The notes under the pieces are model-generated. The model was not told the origin of the DNA. It ran no database searches and saw nothing but the letters and a program-made list of their open reading frames with translations. Both the position numbers and the translations under genes were made by a program. A stretch of DNA of 64,000 bases from Methylobacterium mesophilicum SR1.6/6 (GTDB lineage Bacteria; Pseudomonadota; Alphaproteobacteria; Rhizobiales; Beijerinckiaceae). Positions 18,347-25,907 of this stretch are shown here, one piece after another; the stretch's first letter is position 1, and every line of letters begins with the position of its first letter. The DNA is taken from assembly GCF_000364445.2 (NCBI RefSeq), contig NZ_CP043538.1, positions 937,612 through 1,001,611 of the forward strand, read 5' to 3'.

Positions 18347-19591
18347 TTGGCCAGGGAGGACGAGGCGCCCGAGGCATTGTGCGTCAACGCGTACGACACG
18401 CATCGCGCCGAGGTGCGGATGGGGCAGCGCCGCCGCCTGCGCGGACGCCACAAGACGCTGGTCAGCTTCGCCACGAAGTACCACTACGTCGAGAGCCAGC
18501 GCCGTCTCGCAGCCGCCGCGGCGGCCACGGGTGACTTCGACACGGTCGAGAATTGGTCGCCCGACCGGCTGCGCCAGACGGCGTTCTACCGCGAGCACCG
18601 GGACATCCTCGACCGCGCGCGCGGGGCGGGGAACTGGGCCTGGAAGCCCTACATCATCGCCGACGCGCTGGAGAAGCGCCGGGACGGCGACTTCATCGTC
18701 TTCAGCGACACGGGGATGCAGGCGGTGGGCGAGGATCCGCTCCCGCCGGTGGCGCCGCTCCTGACGTGGCTCGCCGGGTCCGAGCGCCGGGTCGCGGGCG
18801 GCGTGCTGCACGGGAAGCCGCAGCGGCTCTGGACCAAGCGCGACTGCTTCGTGCTCATGGAGTGCGACTCGGAGCGCTACTGGGACGCCGATCAGATCCA
18901 GGCCTCCTGGATCGCCTTCATGGTGAGCCCGGCGACCCGCACCCTCGTCGCCGAGTGGCTGCGCTACGCGTGCGACGCCAGAGTCGTCACCGACATCCCC
19001 AACCAGCTCGGCCTGCCGGATTTCGACGGCTTCATCGATCATCGCTTCGACCAGAGCATCCTGTCGAACCTGATCTACAAGCTCGACCTCGAGATCCCGG
19101 CTTTGCGCGAGCCGTCGAAGCGGATCCGGACGCTGATCGACGAGTTCGAGCGGGCCGCGCTGGTCTGGGCGCGCCCGTCGGAGAACATCGCGCTGGGCAA
19201 GACCTGGACGGCGAGCTCGGCCTCGCCCTGGTCCGGCACCACGGGGGTCTACGGCCAGCGCACCACCGGGGACCCGTCGTTCTTCTTCCACACGGGCCTC
19301 GACCGGAACCCCTGGTTCGTCCTCGACCTCGGCGCGGTCGCGCGCGTCTCGGAGATCCGGATCTACAACCGGTGGGGCCAGCCCAGCGAGCGGGCACAGC
19401 TGATGCGGGTCTGGCTGGGCGAGACCGAGGACGCTTACCGCCTCGTCTTCGATGCCGTGGACGCACACTGCCATCCCGGCCTGCCCCTCCACCTGCGGTT
19501 CGACAATGCCCGGTTCCGTTACCTGAAGGTCGATCTCGACGAGGAGCAGCATCTGCACCTCGACGGGATCGAGATCTTCGCCGCGCGCTGA
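18347..19591 (+). CDS. Glycosyltransferase-like protein with C-terminal F5/8 type C domain
   Basis: About 414 aa. The TTG at 18347 is preferred because a perfect AGGAGG (18335-18340) lies six bases upstream; an ATG at 18299 has no ribosome site. Residues about 30-265 resemble a GT-A glycosyltransferase family of alphaproteobacteria: GAGNWAWKPYIIADAL, then DGDFIVFSDTG where a D-x-D-like metal site is expected, and a WTKRDCF...DCDSERYW-type segment. Residues about 280-414 form a discoidin (F5/8 type C) domain: NIALGKTWTASSAS, WFVLDLGAVARVSEIRIYN, FRYLKVDLDEE and LHLDGIEIF. The domain may bind glycan. It probably shares an operon with the SGNH gene 12 bases downstream. Confidence 0.78.
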   Translation: MAREDEAPEALCVNAYDTHRAEVRMGQRRRLRGRHKTLVSFATKYHYVESQRRLAAAAAATGDFDTVENWSPDRLRQTAFYREHRDILDRARGAGNWAWKPYIIADALEKRRDGDFIVFSDTGMQAVGEDPLPPVAPLLTWLAGSERRVAGGVLHGKPQRLWTKRDCFVLMECDSERYWDADQIQASWIAFMVSPATRTLVAEWLRYACDARVVTDIPNQLGLPDFDGFIDHRFDQSILSNLIYKLDLEIPALREPSKRIRTLIDEFERAALVWARPSENIALGKTWTASSASPWSGTTGVYGQRTTGDPSFFFHTGLDRNPWFVLDLGAVARVSEIRIYNRWGQPSERAQLMRVWLGETEDAYRLVFDAVDAHCHPGLPLHLRFDNARFRYLKVDLDEEQHLHLDGIEIFAAR

Positions 19592-19603
19592 GGCAGCCCG
19601 ACG

Positions 19604-21250
19604 ATGCCGGAGGCGGACAAACCGCTGTTCCCGTTCGGGCCGATCCTGTTCTTCGGCGATTCGGTGACGGCGGGGCTGACCGCCGAGACGCCGGACCTGT
19701 TCTCCGGGCCGCAGACGGTGCCCCGGGGCATCGCCGGGCAGTCGACCCGCGACATGGCGCGGCGCCTGCGCTCCGACATCGCCGCCTACGGCGCGAAGGG
19801 CCTGCACCTGATCGCCGGCCGCGACGACATCCTCACGCAAGGTCGCTCGCTCACGTGCGAGGCCATCGTCGCCGACATCGCCGCCATGCTGCGGGACGCG
19901 CGCGACCTCTACGTGCGCGCCTGGGTCGGCTCGATCCCGCCGGTGGATCCGGCCGCCTCCGGTGCGGCCGGATTGCCGTTCGCCCTCATCAGGCAGGTGA
20001 ATGCGTGGCTGCGCGACCATGCGCAGGATTACGGCGCGGACTTCATCGACTACGACGCCGTGCTCGCCATCGGGACGGGGGCGCTCAGGCCCGGTCTGAC
20101 CGCCGACGGGGTGCGCCTCAATGGGGTGGGCTACGCGGCGCTCCGCGAGGCGATGATGGCGGCCCTGACGGCCCCGGGGGTCGATCAGCTCTGGCCGCCG
20201 GAGGAGACCGAGGATGCCGCGCGGCGGCGCAAGTTCCTGCACCATTTCGGCTATCTCGACTCGAACACGCGCTATCCGAGCCCGTTCATCCAGTTCGCCG
20301 GAAAGCCCGGGGCGAGCCATTACGGGGTGCCGTTCGACGCGAACGGCTTCCTGAACGCGGCCCCGATCACCGAGGCCAAGCCGTCCGGGGAGACCCGGAT
20401 CCTCGTGGTGGGCGACTCGACCACCATCGACGGCGGCGACATCGCCAAAACCCTCCCGGGCCGCATCGAGCGGATCCTGCGGGCGGATGGGCTCGCCGGC
20501 GCGAAGGTCTACAATTTCGGGGTGATGTCGAGCTCCCTCACGCAGATGACGCACCTGATCTGGTCGCGGCTCGTGACCTGCGCCCCCGACGCCATCGTGG
20601 TGCTCAGCGGCAGCACCGACTTGTTCCAGCCCTGGACCTACGATCCCCGGCCGGGCCACCCTTACAACGCCTTCATCACCGAGCGGCTCTACGACCACTT
20701 CTTCGACACGCACGATCCCCGGGCGCGCGAGGACGGCCTGTCCTACGAGGCGCTGGTCACGCTGATCTACAAGGAGTTGAAGCGGCTGCGCGCCGAGGTG
20801 GGCTGGCAGAGCCCGGGATGGGAGGATGCCATCGTCCACCACTACCAGCTGGCCGCCCACCGCCTGACCAAGCTGTCCCACGATCACGGAGTGCCGATCG
20901 TGAGCGTCCTGCAGCCGACGGTGCTGCGCAAGCGACACCTCACAGAGGTGGAGCGCGGCGTCGCCTCGGGAGCGTTCCTGGCCTACCTGGACCGCCAGTA
21001 CGCCAAGCTGGAGGCGTTCACGGCCGCGCTCGCGGCGCGGCGCCCGTATCGGCGCACCTTCACAGCCCTGGACCTCAGCGGGATCTTTCAGGATCGGGAG
21101 GAGGGGACCTTCTACGACATCGTCCACTACGACGATCCCGCCCGCGAGATCGTCGCGGCGCGGTTGGCGGGTGAGATCCGCGGCGCCCTGGCGCGGGGCC
21201 GGGCTCAGCCGTTGCTCGCACGCATGCGCGACGCGATGCGGGGCGGGTAG
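19604..21250 (+). CDS. Tandem SGNH/GDSL hydrolase-domain protein
   Basis: 548 aa with two SGNH-hydrolase units. The first has FFGDSVTAG (GDS at 18-20), but the catalytic D-x-x-H position reads TADGVRLN near 168 (Arg for His), and the G-x-N block reads AGRDD, so it looks inactive. The second has VVGDSTT (GDS at 270-272), VLSGSTDLF for the G-x-N block, and DIVHYDD with His508. SGNH enzymes in glycan clusters remove or transfer O-acetyl groups. There is no signal peptide or membrane helix, so a cytoplasmic substrate such as a lipid-linked or nucleotide-linked sugar is likely. It follows the F5/8C glycosyltransferase closely. Confidence 0.78.
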   Translation: MPEADKPLFPFGPILFFGDSVTAGLTAETPDLFSGPQTVPRGIAGQSTRDMARRLRSDIAAYGAKGLHLIAGRDDILTQGRSLTCEAIVADIAAMLRDARDLYVRAWVGSIPPVDPAASGAAGLPFALIRQVNAWLRDHAQDYGADFIDYDAVLAIGTGALRPGLTADGVRLNGVGYAALREAMMAALTAPGVDQLWPPEETEDAARRRKFLHHFGYLDSNTRYPSPFIQFAGKPGASHYGVPFDANGFLNAAPITEAKPSGETRILVVGDSTTIDGGDIAKTLPGRIERILRADGLAGAKVYNFGVMSSSLTQMTHLIWSRLVTCAPDAIVVLSGSTDLFQPWTYDPRPGHPYNAFITERLYDHFFDTHDPRAREDGLSYEALVTLIYKELKRLRAEVGWQSPGWEDAIVHHYQLAAHRLTKLSHDHGVPIVSVLQPTVLRKRHLTEVERGVASGAFLAYLDRQYAKLEAFTAALAARRPYRRTFTALDLSGIFQDREEGTFYDIVHYDDPAREIVAARLAGEIRGALARGRAQPLLARMRDAMRGG

Positions 21251-21370
21251 AGCAAGGCCCAACCGCCGAGATCTGAGATCTGCATGGCCAAAACCGGCGC
21301 GAAGCCGCGGGTCGCCCTCGGTCCGGTGGTCTGGTAAGAGTCCGCGCGCCGTTTGCCAAAGGCTGTTTCC

Positions 21371-21757
21371 ATGCGATCCTTCGTGTTCCTATGCCTTCTG
21401 CTTCTGACATCCGTGGAAGCCTCTGCGGCCTGCCGGTGCGCCTGTGTCAGAGGTACGATGCGGGCGATCTGCGAACCGACCGACCTCGTTGAGCCGATCT
21501 GCCAGGGCATCTGTTCGGACGCAGTGCGCTCAGAAAACGTCGTACGGCCGCTTGCCGGTGGGCGACAGGCCATCGACCCGGTCCGGCCAATTGAGCTTGG
21601 AAAGCCGACCGTGACCTTTAATCCCTCGACTGGGCTTCCGGAAGATACGTCGAACTATGAGCTCGGCACCAACGGTTATCCTCTCGGAACTGCGGGCGTC
21701 ACGACGGGCACAAGCCAACTCTCGACCGGTGCGTCGTTAGCAGGATCCGGACGATAA
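21371..21757 (+). CDS. Small secreted cysteine-containing protein of unknown function
   Basis: 128 aa from the ATG at 21371. A signal peptide is clear: MRSFVFLCLLLLTSVEASA followed by ACRCAC, with cleavage probably after the alanine at 19. The mature part has six cysteines in its first third (CRCACVRG, ICEPTD, ICQGICS), suggesting disulfides in the periplasm or outside. The C-terminal half is rich in Gly, Thr and Ser (GTNGYPLGTAGVTTGTSQ) and looks unstructured. No family is recognised. It stands alone between the SGNH gene and the insertion-sequence block. Confidence 0.6.
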   Translation: MRSFVFLCLLLLTSVEASAACRCACVRGTMRAICEPTDLVEPICQGICSDAVRSENVVRPLAGGRQAIDPVRPIELGKPTVTFNPSTGLPEDTSNYELGTNGYPLGTAGVTTGTSQLSTGASLAGSGR

Positions 21758-21879
21758 AAGCCCTTCACGGATATGGCTCTCGCTAAATCCCGCACATTCC
21801 GACCATCTCTGATGGCGCCGATCTCTTCTACCGCTACTTTGGCAGATTGTTTTCAGGGTGGCAGATTGAGATTGGCTTC

Positions 21880-22200
21880 ACAGTGTCGGCATCACCGTGG
21901 TGGTGGCCGACCGAAGGCGTAGTGTGCATAAGCGAGTATGCAGTTGGCCTTTAGTGCCGCGCCGCCAAGTTACCGATCGGCCGCTCATGTCCGCCATGAT
22001 TGTCTCCGTTGCGACCGAGACCTGATCCGGGACGTAACGCCCGCGCGGTCGCCCCCGCCCCGCGCCGGGGAAGATCATCGTCACGTCCGCCGCGTACACC
22101 TTGCTGCGTCCCGAGATACCGACGGCCCAGCGCAGGCCGCGCGCTCAGGGCCTGCCGGAACGGGGCGGACCCATATAATGGCGAAGGCATCGCTGGCTCC
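21880..22200 (-). pseudogene. IS701-family transposase remnant
   Basis: On the minus strand one frame reads YGSAPFRQALSARPAL and a second continues with VYAADVTMIFPGAGRGRPRG, VPDQVSVATETIMAD and WRRGTKGQLHTRLCTLRLR. Together these match the order of the IS701 / SRSO17-type DDE transposase core (FR-x-x-L-x-x-RGL, R-x-G-RPRK, WRRGTKG-x-L). At least one frameshift separates the blocks and both ends are missing. It is an old insertion relic. Confidence 0.6.
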
Positions 22201-22256
22201 TTCACCGGTCAACGCCCCGACTACTATCCCGTCGCAACACCGCCGGGAACGGCTCA

Positions 22257-22298
22257 AATCGCGGCCACGACACGCTCGCGCAAATCAACAGACAAGGG
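22257..22298 (-). pseudogene. IS630-type transposase N-terminal fragment
   Basis: The minus strand encodes PLSVDLRERVVAAI, the start of many IS630-family transposases, followed at once by a stop codon and then further stops. Only this short block is recognisable, so the family call is tentative. Confidence 0.4.
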
Positions 22299-22395
22299 CA
22301 GACGCCATCGGCTCTTCGCCTCGGAAAGCCTCACATCGAATCACAACCTCGTCCGCGCCAAAACCCTAGACGGTTCAATCCGGCCGGTGCCTACT

Positions 22396-23239
22396 CTAGG
22401 TCGCGAACCCATAACGGCTGGCACGGTTGAACCGCGGCGTCGTTAGCCCTCTGAGCAAGAGGGCTTTGATGGCGCGGTTTGATCTGACGGATGCGGAGTG
22501 GGCGGTGATCGAACCGCTGTTGCAGACGGACTTGCGCGGCAAGGAGCGCGTGGATGATCGGCGGGTGCTGAACGGGATCTCCTGGCGGCTGCGCACGGGC
22601 GCGCCCTGGGCCGACATCCCGGCGCGCTACGGCCCACATACAACCGGCGGCAACCGTTTTCGGCGCTGGCGCAAGCGTGGCATCTGGGATCGGCTTCTGG
22701 ATGCGGTGCCAAAGGCTTACGACGGCGACCTGCAGATGATCGACGCCACCAGCGTGCGGGTTCACCAGCATGCCGCCTGCGCCCAAAAAATGTCGGCCGA
22801 TCCGGAGGCATGGGTCGCTCGCGCGGCGGCCTGACGAGCAAGATCCACGCGCTGGTAGATGCCGAGGGCCGTCCGGTGGCGCTCAAGATCACCGCGGGTC
22901 AAGCGCACGATGGGCGCGCGGCGGCCGACATGCTGGGCGGTCTGGGCACGGGCCAGATCCTGCTGGGGGATCGAGCCTATGACAGCGACGCGCTTCGCAC
23001 TCGGATGGCGGAGCAGGGCGCGTGGGCGAACGTGAAGCCGATGCCCAACCGCAAGCGAGTGCCGGCGTTCAGCCCGTTCCTGTACAAGTACCGCAACTTG
23101 GTCGAGCGCTTCTTTAGCAAGATCAAGCACTTCCGGGCCGTCGCCACCCGTTACGACAAGGATCCCGACAACTTCCTAGCCAGCGTCAAGCTCGCAGCCC
23201 TGCGGGTCTGGCTGCGAGTTTAATGAGTCCGCGACCTAG
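22396..23239 (+). mobile_element. IS5-family (IS427-type) insertion sequence
   Basis: An approximately 840-base element. Imperfect terminal inverted repeats are visible: GGTCGCGAACCCATAA at the left (from about 22399) and, as complement, GGTCGCGGACTCATTAA at the right (ending about 23236). CTAG flanks both ends (22396-22399 and 23236-23239), consistent with a 4-base target duplication. The right CTAG is also the first four bases of the neighbouring IS630-type terminal repeat, so this element appears to have inserted at the tip of that one. Confidence 0.75.
22469..23223 (+). CDS. IS5-family transposase, two frames joined by a possible -1 frameshift
   Basis: The first frame from ATG 22469 (MARFDLTDAEWAVIEPLL) carries the helix-turn-helix part, WRLRTGAPWADIP and the first catalytic Asp in MIDATSVRVHQHA. 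The second frame, one base back, carries GRSRGGLTSKIHALVDA, ILLGDRAYDSDALR (second Asp) and the KYRNLVERFFSKIKHFRAVA block with the catalytic Glu. The switch falls at C-AAAAAA (22785-22790), a classical -1 slippery run, as expected for the IS427 group, where orfA-orfB fusion by frameshifting is known. It may therefore be functional rather than broken. Confidence 0.75.
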
Positions 23240-24320
23240 TGATCTAGGTTAGAAGTTCGTTGGCAGAAGCGTTTGACGCTGGCGAGGATGGCGTCGGCTG
23301 ACTTGGTCCAGACGAACGGCTTCGGCTCGGCGTTGGTTTGGTCGATGTAGGCGTGGATGGCTGCTTCGAGATCGCCCGTGGTCTCGAACACGCCGCGTTG
23401 AAGCTGGCGTCGCGTCAGCAGCGGGAACCAGCCCTCGACGAGGTTGAGCCAAGAGGCCGAGGTCGGCGTGAAGTGCAGGTGCCAGCGCGGACGCTTCAGC
23501 AGCCAGCCGTGGATGAGCTTGGTCTTGTGCGTGGCCGCGTTGTCGAGAACCAGATGCACATCGAGATCCTTCGGCACGTCGGCCTCGACCTGACCGAGAA
23601 AGACGCGATGGAGCGATGACGCCGAGCGCAATGGCCGATGACGCGCCCGGCCTGTACGTCGAGCGCCGCGAACAGGTCGGTCGTACCAGCCCGTCTGTAG
23701 TCGTGGGTCTGGCGCTCGGACTAGCCGGGGCGCATTGGCATCACCGGTGCGGTGCCGGTCAGCGCCTGGATCTGCGGCTTCTCATCGACACACAGCACCA
23801 CGGCGCGGTGCGGTGGGACCATGTAGAGGCCGACGATATCCCGGACCTTGTCGACAAAGGCCGGGTCGGTCGACAGTTTGAAGGCTTCGGTCTTGTGCGG
23901 TTGCAGCCCGAAGGCGCGCCAGATCCGCGAGACCATGGTCTGGCTCATCCCCACTTGCCGGGCCATGGCGCGCGTCGACCAGTGGGTGGCGTTCTCCGGC
24001 TGGCTCTCCAGGGTGCGCGTGATCATCTGCTCGATCTCGGTATCCGCGACCTGGCGCGGAGCACCGGACCGGGGCAGGTCGACGAGACCGTCGAGGCGCT
24101 GCGTTAGGAAGCGGGCACGTCAAGTCGTGACGCTCATGCGACTGACGCCGAGCGCGCGAGCGATTCCGCTGTTGGTCGAACCCGGCTCAGCACAGGCCAG
24201 CACGATGCGCGCACGCTGGGCCAGCGCTTGGCCGACATTGCGACGGCGCACCAGGCCTTGCAGCCACGTGCGCTCATCCCCGGTCAGATCAAGGTGGGCA
24301 GGCTTGGGACCACGGACCAT
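23236..24320 (-). pseudogene. IS630-family transposase, broken
   Basis: Transposase read from 24320 downward. The first part ([31 protein letters not shown]) ends at an in-frame TGA near 24120. The same frame resumes (RARFLTQRLDGL) and runs through VSRIWRAFGLQPHKTEAF and VVLCVDEKPQIQAL (first DDE Asp) to an in-frame TAG near 23718. After [17 protein letters not shown] a frameshift near 23630 leads into the final frame with [12 protein letters not shown] and FTPTSASWLNLVEGWF (later DDE residues). Two stops and one frameshift mean it cannot transpose itself. Confidence 0.8.
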
Positions 24321-24401
24321 CGTAACGACCTCCTCGTAGAAGGCCGCTACCTAGTGCTCGCGCGAGCAAGCTGTTAGAAAACTTCTAACTCAGACCACTA
24401 G
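23236..24401 (-). mobile_element. IS630-type insertion sequence, degenerate
   Basis: The terminal inverted repeats CTAGTGATCTAGGTTAGAAG (from 23236) and the complement of CTAGTGGTCTGAGTTAGAAG (ending 24401) match at about 19 of 22 positions. The element is about 1.17 kb and contains one broken transposase gene on the minus strand. Confidence 0.7.
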
Positions 24402-24634
24402 ATTGGCGTGTGCGATAGATCACCGCGTCGCAACTCGTCCTACTTAGATCATCTAAGCGCGGCGATATTTTCAACCGCGTTTGATTAGCAACGGGCAGAA
24501 CCAAATCGCTCTTTATTTTGGATATGGGTCCAAACAGATTTAATCGTTGCTCATACTCGATAGGCCGCGACGATCAATAGAAAGCAACTCATCGGCGCCG
24601 CTCCGGCATACAACTCTCAAAAGAGGGGCTATCT

Positions 24635-25687
24635 TCAAATTATTTCACCCTTGACCAGCGGAGAACTTGGCAGCACATTCTCTCGCTTTATGGATAGACA
24701 CGAGGCCGGATAATTAAGGAGCTGATCAACTTGTTCAGGCGACAACTTCCAGTCGCCTAGTGCTATATAGGACTTGTTATCATCGGTTACACGATAGACT
24801 TCGGTCCCGGCACTTCCCAATATATTCGCGAATTTTGAGGATATTGAGAGCTCAACGCCTTCGTAAGCTGAAATTGATCGAAACGCGTACCATCTGCCCA
24901 GATTTTCATTCATCAAAGCCAGCACATCGCAAAATGAACTGTAAGAGGAAACGATACAGTCAACTGAGGCGATCAATCGGACGTCGTCGATAAAGCTCGA
25001 CGAATGGCTTTCATACGGCACCCCTTTTTCGCCAAGAAAGCTTTGAAATTTTTCTATGCAGGGATTTCTATTGTCTTCGTACACGACATGTATTTCACGA
25101 TTCGGCAACGTCTCACAGATATGCTCAAATGCCGTGGTATAATAAGATAGCGGCGGCTGAGTGTAGATAGGATTTATATTAGTACTGAAGATGTCGCCGG
25201 ATCTAAAGTGAAATGCGATCCGCTTTTTATTCCAATCTCGAGGCTTGGATTTTTTTTCTTGGAATAAGAGACGGAACAATCGTTCAGCGTCCAGTTTGAC
25301 ACGATTGCAGTTAAATGAGCAAATAAATTTTTCAAAACCTTGAAGGTAGAACATTGTTGCGCTTACTACGGGGGATTTTGGAGTTTCTTTGACCCCAAAA
25401 CGCACCTCAATATCGTCCATCACTATGAATTCAGTTTTTACTTCGTCTAGATGGAAATTACAGCTAATCATTTTGACAGACAAGTGGCGAGCCACAACCA
25501 AGGCATTGAGCAACTGATGGACATTATTGCCGAAACGGCCATACTGCTCTTGCACATAAATCTTAATCGGATTATTTTCTAGATCAATATCTACATCAGA
25601 GATCTCACCTCCAGATTGACTAAAAGATGGCCAACACAGCCCATCTACCCAAACGCCCTTAGTATTCAAATATTCCGCTAATCTCAT
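24635..25687 (-). CDS. Glycosyltransferase-like protein (fucosyltransferase-type fold)
   Basis: 350 aa from the ATG at 25687, with GGGA seven bases upstream. EQYGRFGNNVHQLLNALVVA near residue 50 resembles the G-x-FGN-x-x-Q loop of GT11 enzymes, and AFHFRSGDIFSTN near 165 matches the H-x-R-x-GD donor motif. The same RSGDIFST block and the C-terminal W-x-x-SPE-x-x-x-x-x-x-YP pattern occur in the GC-rich gene at 10987-12354, which has an extra N-terminal domain. Base composition is far lower in GC than its surroundings and it adjoins an IS block, so recent acquisition is likely. The sugar is unknown. Confidence 0.72.
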   Translation of the reverse strand: MRLAEYLNTKGVWVDGLCWPSFSQSGGEISDVDIDLENNPIKIYVQEQYGRFGNNVHQLLNALVVARHLSVKMISCNFHLDEVKTEFIVMDDIEVRFGVKETPKSPVVSATMFYLQGFEKFICSFNCNRVKLDAERLFRLLFQEKKSKPRDWNKKRIAFHFRSGDIFSTNINPIYTQPPLSYYTTAFEHICETLPNREIHVVYEDNRNPCIEKFQSFLGEKGVPYESHSSSFIDDVRLIASVDCIVSSYSSFCDVLALMNENLGRWYAFRSISAYEGVELSISSKFANILGSAGTEVYRVTDDNKSYIALGDWKLSPEQVDQLLNYPASCLSIKRENVLPSSPLVKGEII

Positions 25688-25907
25688 AATCAAGTCCCGT
25701 TAAGTGAGAATTTGATGCACTTAGAATAATTCTATAGTCGCCTTAGCTGGTCCTGTCTTGCGTACCCTGCCTAACGAATTTGATATACCATAAGCCTCAA
25801 CTCATACGTGATGGCTGCATGCCCGACTCGAAGCTTGGTTGTCCTTAACGCTGCGATTACAATCTCATGCCTTCCAATCAGCCTCGCAAACGGCTGATCA
25901 GTAGATC

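Larger units (their letters stand above)
21758..22395. other. Gap holding decayed transposase remnants
   Basis: This 638-base stretch has no intact gene. From about 21880 to 22200 it contains a frameshifted IS701-type fragment, and from about 22257 to 22298 an IS630-type N-terminal fragment (both listed). The first 100 bases show nothing recognisable. Confidence 0.6.

Noticed and set aside
18068..21262. A 1064-codon minus-strand open frame
   Set aside because: It is the antisense shadow of the F5/8C glycosyltransferase and SGNH genes; the composition is of the Arg/Gly/Val type, with no family signal.
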